Below, one piece after another: positions 1 to 8,113 of a stretch of DNA of 17,843 nucleotides. This DNA is from Pseudomonadota bacterium (lineage in GTDB: Bacteria; Desulfobacterota; JADFVX01), in contig JADFVX010000001.1 of NCBI GenBank assembly GCA_015222755.1, positions 1 through 17,843 of the forward strand, given 5' to 3'. Position 1 is the stretch's first letter. Each line of letters begins with the position of its first letter. Below the pieces are notes generated by a model. That model saw nothing but the letters and a program-made list of their open reading frames with translations. It was not told the origin of the DNA and made no database searches. The position numbers were made by a program, and so were the translations under genes.

Positions 1-3000
1 AAGTTTCACAGCTTTAAGTTTGCAGCTCCCCAAAAGAGGTACATGTACGCAAAGATCGAGAAAGGTCTCGAATCCTACGGTGGTTTTATCCTCGCTAACA
101 GTTATGAAACTATTGTAAGGATCCCGGATTACCCCAGAGAGATTAAAATAATGCACGATGGTGCCCTGTTGAGTATGAGTGGCAACAAACAGCTCTCCAT
201 TTTATCTCGCGGCATAAAGGGCATAAAGTTTGAAATAGCCAGAGTAATTTCGGGTGAGGTGAATCATCTTATCTCTCAAACAGGTGGCGATTTTAAAAAC
301 CCATATTTTAATCACTACAAATTTAATCAGGACAATATTACCGAGCGTTATGAAGAGTTCAAGGCGCTCCCCCATTTGGGCCCTCAAAAAGCTCAGTATA
401 CTTCTTTCAACCTTACAAAATATATCAAGGAGGAAAAGCAAGGGCTCTTCTTCTTTAAAGTTGAAAGCTGGGACCCTAAACGTAAACGAACAACAGGCCG
501 TAGCGATAAACGCCTCATTCTCATTACTGACCTTGGGATGGTCGTTAAAGAAAATATTTCGGGCAGCAAAGAAATTTTTATCCAGTCTATCAAGGATGGC
601 AAGCCAATTGAAGGTGTTCAAGTAGAGGTTCTAGGTAAAAATGGCATCCCAATCGTTAATGTAAGGACCAACTCAGACGGGCATGCAAAACTGCCCGACC
701 TGAGAAGTTTCAAAAGAGAGAAAGAGCCTACTGTATATGTCGCCAAAAAGGGGGATGATATGTCTTTTCTCCCCTATGAAAGAAGAGACAGGGGCTTAAA
801 CTATTCAAGATTTGAAACAGGTGGTGTTTATACCGCGGGGAAAAGACAAAAGCTTAATGCCTACCTCTTCTCTGACAGAGGTATATACAGGCCTGGTGAT
901 GAGGTAAATATCGGTCTCATTGTAAAACATCCCGATTGGAAAAAAGATTTAAAGGGCGTTCCACTTGAACTCACAGTTGTTGATGTAAAGGGGCAGGAGA
1001 TCAAGAAGAAAAAGATTGCTCTATCTAGTACGGCTTTTGAAGAATTCCAATTCAAAACAGAGGAATACTCACCGACAGGTACATATTCTGTAAATGCCTA
1101 TATTGTTAAAGACAAAAGGAGGGGCAATCTCTTAGGTTCTACAAGCGTCCAAATTGAAGAGTTTCTCCCCGACAGGATGAAGATATCTACACGCTTTTCA
1201 AAAACGGCTACTGAGGGTTGGGTCTCCCCGCAGGAACTTAAGGGTCATGTGTCACTTAAAAATCTCTTTGGCACACCGGCAACAAAGAGACAAATTGAGG
1301 CAACTATGGAGTTGCGCCCAGTCTACCCATACTTCAGTTCTTACAGAGATTATGTTTTTCACGACCCTGCAAAAAAGAAGAAAAGTTTTCATGAAAGGCT
1401 TGAGGGGAAGGAAACTGACGAAAATGGCGATGCTGAATTTGAATTCAACCTTAAACGTTTTGAAAAATCTACCTTCAGGCTGACATTTATGGCAGAAGGC
1501 TTTGAGGCTGGTGGAGGAAGAAGCGTTACTTCCCAAAGCTCCATACTTGTTTCTCCCCTCAACTATATTATCGGCTACAAAAAAGATGGTGACCTTGCTT
1601 ATATCAACAAGGGGAGCCAAAGGAGCGTTCACTTAATTGCCATTAATCCAGACTTGAAACCTGTGGAAGCAAAAGAACTTACGGCTCGAATCGTTGAGGA
1701 GAGACACGTTTCAGTACTCACCAAACAAAAGAACGGTGTCTATAAATATCAATCCGTGATGAAGGAGGTTCCTGTCAGCGATCAAGACATTATAATCGGT
1801 GAAGCTGGGCTGTCTTATACCCTCCCCTCTGATGAACCAGGTGATTTTGCACTTAAAATTATAGATAACAAGGGAAGGGAACTGAACAAAGTGAGGTTCA
1901 GTATTGTGGGACAGGCAAACTTGACGCGAGGTCTCGAAAAGAATGCTGAACTCCAGATAAAGTTGAATAAAAAAGACTTTAATAACGGTGATGAAATAGA
2001 AGTTTTTATAAAGGCCCCTTATCAGGGTTCTGGACTGATCACAATTGAAAAAGACAAGGTCTATACATACAAATGGTTCAAGACGGCCACCAATAGCAGT
2101 ATTCAGCGAATCAGTGTTCCCGCTAGCCTTGAAGGAAATGGTTACGTCAATGTTACATTTGTCAGGAGTATGGACTCGGAAGAAATCTTCATGAGTCCTT
2201 TGAGTTATGCAGTTGTGCCCTTTACTGTCAGCAAGGCTAAAAAGGATATTGGTATAGACCTTGATGTGCCGAACTTGGTTAAACCTGGTGATACCATGAA
2301 GATCAGCTACAAAAGTAAAAAGCCGGGAAAGGCAATAATATTTGCTGTTGATGAGGGAATACTGCAGGTCGCTAACTATCAGACTCCAAAACCTCTTGAT
2401 CATTACTTCAAAAAGGGTGCTCTTGAGGTTAATACCCGCCAGATTCTTGATCTCATACTGCCCGAGATCACAATGGAAAAACTTTTGTCAGCCACAGGCG
2501 GGGGGATGTATGATGCGGAAGGGATCGGAAAAAACCTCAATCCCTTTAAGAGAAAAAGGCTGAAACCTGTTGTCTTCTGGTCAGGGCTGGTTGATATAGA
2601 TACCTTAACAAAGGAAGTTTCTTATGAAGTGCCCGATTACTTTAATGGTTCCCTTAGAGTAATGGCAGTGGCCGTAGCAAAGGATGCAATTGGTTCAAGC
2701 GATTCAAAAACGATAGTAAGGGGTGATTTTGTATTAAGCCCGAATGTCCCGACATTTGTTGCACCAGGTGATGAGTTTGATATTACACTCTCTGTCGCAA
2801 ATAATGTTGAAGGTTCTGGAGAAACACCAACGATCAAAGTCTCTATGGAGACCTCTGATCACCTGAGTATACTTAGTGAAAAAGCCCAGGATATTGTTAT
2901 TGCTGAACAGCGGGAGGAAACCTTAACTTACCGATTGCGGGCAACTGACATGCTAGGTTCGGCAAAAATGAGGTTCCAAGCCACCTATAGATCAAAGAAA

Positions 3001-4563
3001 GCTACTTTTACAGTACACCTAAGTGTAAGGCCACCAACACCCTATATGACTTTTATACAGACTGGTTACGGCAAAAAGCTTCCAGATGTTGAAGTCAAGA
3101 GGGATATGTATGAAGCCTTTCGGACCCTAGAGGCCTCTGTATCACCCCTTCCGCTAAGTATATCAAAGGGACTGTTACATTACCTGAACAAATTCCCCTA
3201 TGGTTGCACAGAACAACTCATCAGCAAAGGCTTCCCGGCTATTGCATTGAAAGGAAGGCCGGAATTTGGATTTAATGACAATAAGAGTATCAATAAATAT
3301 GTAAAACAGACTGTTGATCTGATCCGTGGTCGCCAGAACCCCGGAGGGGGATTCAGATACTGGCCTACTGGAGGAGACTCGAACAACTTCCTGAGTATTT
3401 ATGCTGCACATTTTCTTACAGAAAGCAGGGAGAAAGGGATCCCCGTACCTAAGGACATGCTTAAGGGCACACTTCTCTTTCTCAAGGACAGCTTAAGGAA
3501 GACGCCAGCCTCCTTTGAAGAGGCAAGAGTAATGGCATATGCAATTTACATCCTTACAAGAAACGGGGAGGTCACAACAAATTACATCAGTTCACTTACA
3601 GATTATCTTGACAATAATCATAAGGAAAAATGGAAGAGTGATATCATGGCCGTGTATTTGGCCGCAACCTACAAACTTCTTCAGAAAGATGGGATGGCCA
3701 ATAAATTGGTGTATCATTATGAACTGGGCAAAGAAAGGGGCAAGAGGTATGAATACTTCTTCGACAGCTTGATCAGCGATGCCAAATATATCGATCTCGT
3801 TTCCAGGCACTTCCCGGATGTAGCTAAAAAAATAGATGGAGACAAACTTTTAACCTTGGTAGACAGGATCATAAAGGGACAGCACAATACCATTTCTTCT
3901 GCCTATACTATTCTTGGGCTAAGTACTTATGCCAAGGTGGCAAGTGAAACTGATGTTGTGGAACTTGGGATATTCGAAGTTCTCAAAGATGGCAACAAAA
4001 GGAAACTTGAATCGACAAATGGTCTTTTTGTAAGGGGACCCTTCAGTGCCGAAGCAGAGAAGATATCCTTCGAGGGAAAGACCAAGTACAACCTCTTTTA
4101 CCAAGTTGTTGAATCCGGGTTCGATAAAAACCTGCCACCGGAAGTGCTTAAAAAGAGACTGGAAGTACAACATGAATTTAGAAATGAAGAAGGAGAAGTG
4201 GTCAACGAGGCTGCTCTTGGAGAGGAGCTTCTTGTACACATAAAAATCAGGTCAACTGACAGCTCACATCTTTCAAACATCGCCATAGTCGATCTCTTAC
4301 CCGGTGGTTTTGAGGTCGTACTTGAATCAGTACGCGGAGGCAGTAGTGGTTCGACATTTATGCCTGATTACATTGATGTTCGAGAAGACAGAGTAGTTAT
4401 CTTTGGCGTAGCTGAAGGTTCTGTTAAAGAGTTTGTCTACCGCATGAAAGCAACTAACAAAGGGAAGTATCAAGTCCCTCCTGCATTCGGTGAGTCTATG
4501 TATGACAAGGAAGTTCAGGCGCGCTCAAAAGGTTCTCACATATCTGTCATTGAGAAAAAGTAA
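1..4563 (+). CDS. yfhM: Alpha-2-macroglobulin family protein (bacterial A2M), 5' end missing
   Basis: This is the C-terminal part of a large bacterial alpha-2-macroglobulin, a periplasmic, usually lipid-anchored protein that traps attacking proteases. The reading frame is open from base 1 with no stop, so the ATG at 43 is probably internal and the N-terminus with any lipobox lies outside the window. About 1520 codons are visible; E. coli YfhM has about 1650 residues. The thioester motif CTEQ is encoded at 3205-3216 in the context FPYGCTEQ, so the protein should be able to form the Cys-Gln thioester that bonds to a protease. A stretch rich in basic residues, NPFKRKRLKPVVFW, near 2540-2580 precedes the conserved A2M core. 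After the thioester comes an all-alpha toroid region (GGGFRYWPTGGDSN, about 3340-3385), then a C-terminal beta domain. pbpC overlaps its 3' end, as is usual for this family. Confidence 0.93.
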   Translation, partial: KFHSFKFAAPQKRYMYAKIEKGLESYGGFILANSYETIVRIPDYPREIKIMHDGALLSMSGNKQLSILSRGIKGIKFEIARVISGEVNHLISQTGGDFKNPYFNHYKFNQDNITERYEEFKALPHLGPQKAQYTSFNLTKYIKEEKQGLFFFKVESWDPKRKRTTGRSDKRLILITDLGMVVKENISGSKEIFIQSIKDGKPIEGVQVEVLGKNGIPIVNVRTNSDGHAKLPDLRSFKREKEPTVYVAKKGDDMSFLPYERRDRGLNYSRFETGGVYTAGKRQKLNAYLFSDRGIYRPGDEVNIGLIVKHPDWKKDLKGVPLELTVVDVKGQEIKKKKIALSSTAFEEFQFKTEEYSPTGTYSVNAYIVKDKRRGNLLGSTSVQIEEFLPDRMKISTRFSKTATEGWVSPQELKGHVSLKNLFGTPATKRQIEATMELRPVYPYFSSYRDYVFHDPAKKKKSFHERLEGKETDENGDAEFEFNLKRFEKSTFRLTFMAEGFEAGGGRSVTSQSSILVSPLNYIIGYKKDGDLAYINKGSQRSVHLIAINPDLKPVEAKELTARIVEERHVSVLTKQKNGVYKYQSVMKEVPVSDQDIIIGEAGLSYTLPSDEPGDFALKIIDNKGRELNKVRFSIVGQANLTRGLEKNAELQIKLNKKDFNNGDEIEVFIKAPYQGSGLITIEKDKVYTYKWFKTATNSSIQRISVPASLEGNGYVNVTFVRSMDSEEIFMSPLSYAVVPFTVSKAKKDIGIDLDVPNLVKPGDTMKISYKSKKPGKAIIFAVDEGILQVANYQTPKPLDHYFKKGALEVNTRQILDLILPEITMEKLLSATGGGMYDAEGIGKNLNPFKRKRLKPVVFWSGLVDIDTLTKEVSYEVPDYFNGSLRVMAVAVAKDAIGSSDSKTIVRGDFVLSPNVPTFVAPGDEFDITLSVANNVEGSGETPTIKVSMETSDHLSILSEKAQDIVIAEQREETLTYRLRATDMLGSAKMRFQATYRSKKATFTVHLSVRPPTPYMTFIQTGYGKKLPDVEVKRDMYEAFRTLEASVSPLPLSISKGLLHYLNKFPYGCTEQLISKGFPAIALKGRPEFGFNDNKSINKYVKQTVDLIRGRQNPGGGFRYWPTGGDSNNFLSIYAAHFLTESREKGIPVPKDMLKGTLLFLKDSLRKTPASFEEARVMAYAIYILTRNGEVTTNYISSLTDYLDNNHKEKWKSDIMAVYLAATYKLLQKDGMANKLVYHYELGKERGKRYEYFFDSLISDAKYIDLVSRHFPDVAKKIDGDKLLTLVDRIIKGQHNTISSAYTILGLSTYAKVASETDVVELGIFEVLKDGNKRKLESTNGLFVRGPFSAEAEKISFEGKTKYNLFYQVVESGFDKNLPPEVLKKRLEVQHEFRNEEGEVVNEAALGEELLVHIKIRSTDSSHLSNIAIVDLLPGGFEVVLESVRGGSSGSTFMPDYIDVREDRVVIFGVAEGSVKEFVYRMKATNKGKYQVPPAFGESMYDKEVQARSKGSHISVIEKK

Positions 4564-6871
4564 GAGAAATAAAAAGATTGGGCTATTTATACTGGGGGTG
4601 GGCTTAGCCGGATATTTTCTGATTCCAAAGCCTGTGCTGCTTGATAAAATAAGTTTTTCAAGAACGGTATATTCCCAGGAAGGCAAACTACTTCGCCTTA
4701 CTCTCTCTGATGATGAAAAATACCGACTATATGAACCGATCGTCGCGATATCAGAAAACCTTATTGAAGCAAGCCTGTTGTATGAAGATAAATATTTCTT
4801 CTACCATCCCGGGGTAAACCCACTTTCCCTTCTGAAGGCATTTTACAAGACCTATATTTCAAAAGGTCGTAGGGTCGGCGCATCAACCATTACAATGCAG
4901 CTTGCGCGAATGCTGTACCATATCGACTCCCGCACAATTGGAGGAAAACTCGAACAGATTCTCCGGGCCTTCCAGCTGGAGCTCCACTATTCCAAAGAAA
5001 ACATTCTAGAGGCATACCTGAACCTCGTCCCATATGGCGGCAATATCGAAGGAGTGGGAGCTGCAAGCCTTATATATTTCAACAAATCGGCCAGTCGACT
5101 AAACCTGCCGGAAGCGATAACACTGAGCGTTATTCCACAAAGTCCCAAAATTCTATTTCCCGAAAAGAATGAGACAGAAAGCGGCGCCTTAAAAAATGCC
5201 AGGTGGGCACTTGTAAAGAAATGGATAAAAAAGCACCCAAATACAACAAGCGAAGAGGAAATTCTTACCAAAATGCCTATTGTTACCACATCTCGCCGAG
5301 AGATGCCCTTCCTTGCCCCTCACCTGGTTAATTCTCTACTTTCAAAGTACAGATATAAGGATAAGGTGTATACAACTCTTGACTTGAAGTTACAACGCAT
5401 TATAGAGAAAAAGCTCAAAAACTATGTAGAGCGCAGGAGAGAAATAGGCATAACAAATGCATCAGCCATGCTTATAGACTACCGTAGTATGGCTGTTAAA
5501 ACCGTTGTTGGTTCAGCCAATTTTTTCAACGATGAAATAGAGGGGCAGGTAAATGGAACCCGCTCAAAGAGAAGTCCCGGGTCAACATTGAAGCCTTTTG
5601 TGTATGCACTTGCTCTTGAACAGGGGATCATCCATCCCATGACCATGTTAAAAGACTCACCCTATAGTTTTGCCGCCTATGACCCCGAAAATTATGACCA
5701 GGATTTTGAAGGGCCCATTAAAGCGATTGATGCCCTTAATAGAAGCCGCAACCTGCCTGCAGTATTTCTTACTAGAAAGATAAAAAATCCTGATCTCTAT
5801 GACCTTATTAAAGAAGCCGGTGTAACAAATCTCAAGAGTAAGGATTTTTACGGTTTGGCCATAGTGTTGGGAGGGATAGAGCTGACAATGGAAGAACTTA
5901 TTAAACTCTACGCCATGCTTGCAAATGGTGGTTTACATAAAGAACTAGTCTTCTTAAAAGATGAAAAAAATCTGGCTAGAAAATTGTTAAATAAAGACGT
6001 AAGTTTCTTGACTATAAAAATGCTTGAAAAGAATAAAAGGCCTGGACATAGGTACAGAAATGAATGGATAAGTGGAGACCTTCCAGTGGCATGGAAAACG
6101 GGCACATCCTTCGCTTTCAGGGATGGCTGGGCAATAGGCATATTCGATCATTACGTATTGGCCGTATGGATAGGCAACTTTGATGGAAGGGGTAACCCGG
6201 TTTTTATTGGAAGAACCGGGGCTGGACCACTTTTTTTCGAGATTATTGATGCCATTAAATTTGAGAAAAATATTAAAAAATCATATCAAAATGAAATGGA
6301 GGGGATTAAGGAGGTGGAAGTCTGCTCTGTTTCCGGAAACCTGCCAAACGAGCACTGCTCTCATAAAATCAAAACTCTTTTCATTCCAGGGAAGTCACCC
6401 ATCGATCGATGCGATATTCACAGGGAGATAGCCATAGACAAAAAAACAAGGCTCAGATCCTGTTCTGAAGCAAATATCGAAAAAAAGGTCTACGAGTTCT
6501 GGCCTTCAGATCTCCTAAATATCTTTCGCCTTGCGGGGATTCCGAGGAGGGTCCCTCCACCCTATGATCCAAAATGCAGCATTGAAAGTAAGGCCGCATT
6601 CGGGAATCCTCCTGAGATCACCTCTCCCATCACAAATGTAGTTTATAATTTAAGAGCAAACAAAGTTGGCAAAGAAACGATACCTTTTACTGTCGTAACA
6701 GACGCAGATACAAGGGAAGTTTTCTGGTTTGTTGATGAAAAACTTGTTGGCAGATCAACAGGACGTGAGCCCTTTTTCTGGCATGCAATACCTGGTAAGT
6801 TTATTATCCGGGTTGTTGATGACAACGGGAGAAGTGATAGGGAAGAGGTAGAGGTTTCAGTGGTAGAGTAG
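4502..6871 (+). CDS. pbpC: Penicillin-binding protein 1C (bifunctional transglycosylase/transpeptidase)
   Basis: This inner-membrane class A PBP polymerises and crosslinks peptidoglycan in the periplasm. A short basic N-terminus and one membrane segment (GLFILGVGLAGYFLI) precede a GT51 domain with the catalytic Glu at about residue 95 (EDKYFFYHPGV) and the motif GASTITMQLAR. The transpeptidase domain has the active-site Ser361 (STLK), SRN at 415-417 and KTG at 532-534. A BiPBP_C domain (about 700-785) ends the protein, which marks the PBP1C type. Length is about 789 residues, against 770 in E. coli. ATG 4502 was chosen because GGTGAG lies 7 bases upstream; GTG 4490 and TTG 4550 are also in frame. 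The start lies inside the A2M gene, a 62-base overlap that suggests translational coupling. PBP1C is thought to repair the wall after attacks that A2M also guards against. Confidence 0.94.
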   Translation: MTRKFRRAQKVLTYLSLRKSKRNKKIGLFILGVGLAGYFLIPKPVLLDKISFSRTVYSQEGKLLRLTLSDDEKYRLYEPIVAISENLIEASLLYEDKYFFYHPGVNPLSLLKAFYKTYISKGRRVGASTITMQLARMLYHIDSRTIGGKLEQILRAFQLELHYSKENILEAYLNLVPYGGNIEGVGAASLIYFNKSASRLNLPEAITLSVIPQSPKILFPEKNETESGALKNARWALVKKWIKKHPNTTSEEEILTKMPIVTTSRREMPFLAPHLVNSLLSKYRYKDKVYTTLDLKLQRIIEKKLKNYVERRREIGITNASAMLIDYRSMAVKTVVGSANFFNDEIEGQVNGTRSKRSPGSTLKPFVYALALEQGIIHPMTMLKDSPYSFAAYDPENYDQDFEGPIKAIDALNRSRNLPAVFLTRKIKNPDLYDLIKEAGVTNLKSKDFYGLAIVLGGIELTMEELIKLYAMLANGGLHKELVFLKDEKNLARKLLNKDVSFLTIKMLEKNKRPGHRYRNEWISGDLPVAWKTGTSFAFRDGWAIGIFDHYVLAVWIGNFDGRGNPVFIGRTGAGPLFFEIIDAIKFEKNIKKSYQNEMEGIKEVEVCSVSGNLPNEHCSHKIKTLFIPGKSPIDRCDIHREIAIDKKTRLRSCSEANIEKKVYEFWPSDLLNIFRLAGIPRRVPPPYDPKCSIESKAAFGNPPEITSPITNVVYNLRANKVGKETIPFTVVTDADTREVFWFVDEKLVGRSTGREPFFWHAIPGKFIIRVVDDNGRSDREEVEVSVVE

Positions 6872-6996
6872 GTAAACGCATATGGCTTAGGTCTACGCAA
6901 TTGATGACCTATTATTACTTTTTATATTAATCCGATATTTTCAAATAATTAAGTATAGTGGCCCTTTAATTGCCAGATGACCGATGGCACTAAGAC

Positions 6997-7019
6997 TTAG
7001 GCGTAACGCTAAACTTTTT
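6997..7019 (+). terminator. Possible rho-independent terminator after pbpC
   Basis: The arms TTA-GCG and CGC-TAA can pair with one bulged G and a TAA loop, followed by AC and five T. The stem is short and lies 125 bases after the pbpC stop, so the call is weak. The rest of 6872-7035 shows no gene. It separates two convergent transcription units. Confidence 0.3.
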
Positions 7020-7035
7020 CCAAGACCATCTACCT

Positions 7036-7446
7036 TTATTCCGTCCGGTTGATTTGCGAGTTAGGTTCTGCCTCTTTCTGCCTCAAAGCCTGATCGTTGA
7101 TTTTTTTTCGGATATCATCCATAACTTCTCTCATGTTAATTTTGCGGCTTGACGACTCCTTTCTGAGCCATTGCAACAGTCGCCACAGTGTCGCAAGCCT
7201 CATTCCATGACTGCTGAGAGACAAGGTTGTTCCGCACTGGCAAGTCCTAAGTGAGAAAGTGCCAAAAGGCTTCAAGGGCTTCCAGTCCCCCCTTTCGGCA
7301 TCGTAAGAAATCGGTTTTCCTGTAGGGCTTGTGTATTCCAGATACTCCTTCAGTGAAGCAAAGTGGTGATTACACGTTGAACAGTCCATAGGAAATTGTT
7401 TTTCAACATGCTTATATACAATTTTGACAACCTCGTCCTCGACCAA
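7036..7446 (-). CDS. Conserved-looking small protein with four-cysteine putative zinc site
   Basis: I cannot assign this gene to a named family with certainty. The protein is about 136 residues, soluble, with no signal peptide or membrane segment. It has a CxxC pair at residues 22 and 25 (DCSTCNHHF) and a CxC pair at 69 and 71 (TCQCGTTL), which suggests one zinc ribbon-like site split by about 43 residues. The intervening part, SPTGKPISYDAERGDWKPL, has the composition of a real folded domain. The C-terminal third is charged and helical (MREVMDDIRKKINDQALRQKE). The start is unusual: TTG at 7446-7444 has AGGAG seven bases upstream, whereas GTG 7464 has no ribosome binding site. The role is unknown. 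It is followed on its own strand by the convergent pbpC gene, so it is probably the last gene of its unit. I recall similar proteins in deltaproteobacteria but cannot verify that here. Confidence 0.7.
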   Translation of the reverse strand: MVEDEVVKIVYKHVEKQFPMDCSTCNHHFASLKEYLEYTSPTGKPISYDAERGDWKPLKPFGTFSLRTCQCGTTLSLSSHGMRLATLWRLLQWLRKESSSRKINMREVMDDIRKKINDQALRQKEAEPNSQINRTE

Positions 7447-7605
7447 ACCCAGGCTCCTTATCACTTTATAATTGCGATTAAATCAAACAGAATAGGATTC
7501 AATTCCTCAAATAAAATAGCCTAAACTATTGATTGCAATTTGTAATCTTTACTTTGTTTTGGAGCTGCCAAAATCAACATTACAGGAAGTAATTTTTTTA
7601 ATCCA

Positions 7606-7641
7606 GCATAAAGAAAGGGCCCTCAAAATGAGGGCCCTTTC
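7606..7641 (-). terminator. Strong hairpin terminator downstream of the 54-residue gene
   Basis: Arms 7613-7624 and 7630-7641 form a perfect 12-bp stem (GAAAGGGCCCTC and its complement) around a 5-base loop. On the minus strand it is followed by a modest T-rich run (TTTAT). It lies 40 bases after the stop of the small gene at 7682-7846, so it most likely ends that transcript. Confidence 0.65.
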
Positions 7642-7681
7642 CTGTTAACCTTATGAAGCAATATTGTTACAGAGTACCAGC

Positions 7682-7846
7682 TCAGGCCTCTTCTTTCAGA
7701 TTAAGTAAGCCTGCTTCAACAGCGTCAATTGCTTTCTGATCATGCTCATTGGGTGGGCACCCGCATTTATGATCACCATTTGCCGCATGCAACCTTGCCT
7801 GTTCAACATGCCATTCTGCTACCTTTAAGTGACTATCTACGTTCAT
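7682..7846 (-). CDS. Small Cys/His-containing hypothetical protein (54 aa)
   Basis: This is a 54-residue soluble peptide of unknown function. The start ATG at 7846-7844 has an excellent ribosome binding site (AAGGAG, nine bases upstream), which outweighs the longer in-frame start at 7903. Visible features are an amphipathic first helix (HLKVAEWHVEQARLHAANG), then a HKCGCPPNEHD segment that clusters two Cys and two His, and a second helix (QKAIDAVEAGLLNLKEEA). The pattern could bind one metal or be a small helical hairpin. It stands alone, with its own candidate promoter upstream and a strong terminator downstream, which suggests an abundant single-gene transcript. No neighbour gives its role. 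Confidence 0.72.
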   Translation of the reverse strand: MNVDSHLKVAEWHVEQARLHAANGDHKCGCPPNEHDQKAIDAVEAGLLNLKEEA

Positions 7847-7908
7847 AATTAAAATCTCCTTATAATTTTTCAATAAGATAGGTTTAATCCAAATAAGATT
7901 CAAAAAAA

Positions 7909-7936
7909 TTTATATCAGCAGGGGCATATGTAACAA
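7909..7936 (-). promoter_or_regulatory. Candidate sigma70 promoter of the 54-residue gene
   Basis: On the minus strand TTGTTA (7936-7931) and TATAAA (7914-7909) are 16 bases apart, about 65 bases upstream of the start codon. A second pair, TTGAAT and TATCTT with 17-base spacing, lies nearer the gene. Either could serve; the region is AT-rich, so chance matches are likely. Confidence 0.35.
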
Positions 7937-7981
7937 ATTGATTAAAAAGATAAAAGGGGCCAGGCTTTTCTACTGACGAGG

Positions 7982-8023
7982 TGCTTGCAGCATTCCCCGT
8001 TTTACAAGCGGGAATGACATGTC
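7982..8023. repeat. REP-like palindromic intergenic element, copy 1
   Basis: CATTCCC (7991-7997) and GGGAATG (8010-8016) form 7-bp arms around a 12-base loop. The type resembles the widespread ATTCCC-GGGAAT intergenic palindromes. It is preceded by TGCTTGCAG, which recurs before a diverged copy at 17744. Confidence 0.5.
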
Positions 8024-8032
8024 AGCCCCCAG

Positions 8033-8066
8033 ACAACAAAAGGCCCGCTGGTGATTGCTCACCGGG
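8033..8066 (-). terminator. Rho-independent terminator of cysD-cysNC
   Basis: On the minus strand CCC-GGTGA, a GCAA loop, and TCACC-GGG with a 3-base bulge form a stem, followed by CCTTTTGTTGT. It begins 48 bases after the cysNC stop and fits a terminator for that operon. Confidence 0.55.
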
Positions 8067-8113
8067 AGCTTTATAAAATTAATCCTGGTGCTGCTTAGAT
8101 GCTACGGACTAAA

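Noticed and set aside
1711..2403. 230-codon minus-strand frame inside the A2M gene
   Set aside because: It lies wholly inside a well-supported gene, has no recognisable motif and a skewed composition; a shadow frame.
7613..7641. GGGCCC-rich inverted repeat considered as a mobile-element end
   Set aside because: Position right after a small gene and the perfect stem with a T-rich tail explain it as a terminator; no transposase or target duplication is seen.
6872..7681. Search for tRNA, CRISPR array or insertion sequence around the two small genes
   Set aside because: No cloverleaf, no regular direct repeats and no transposase motifs were seen on either strand.
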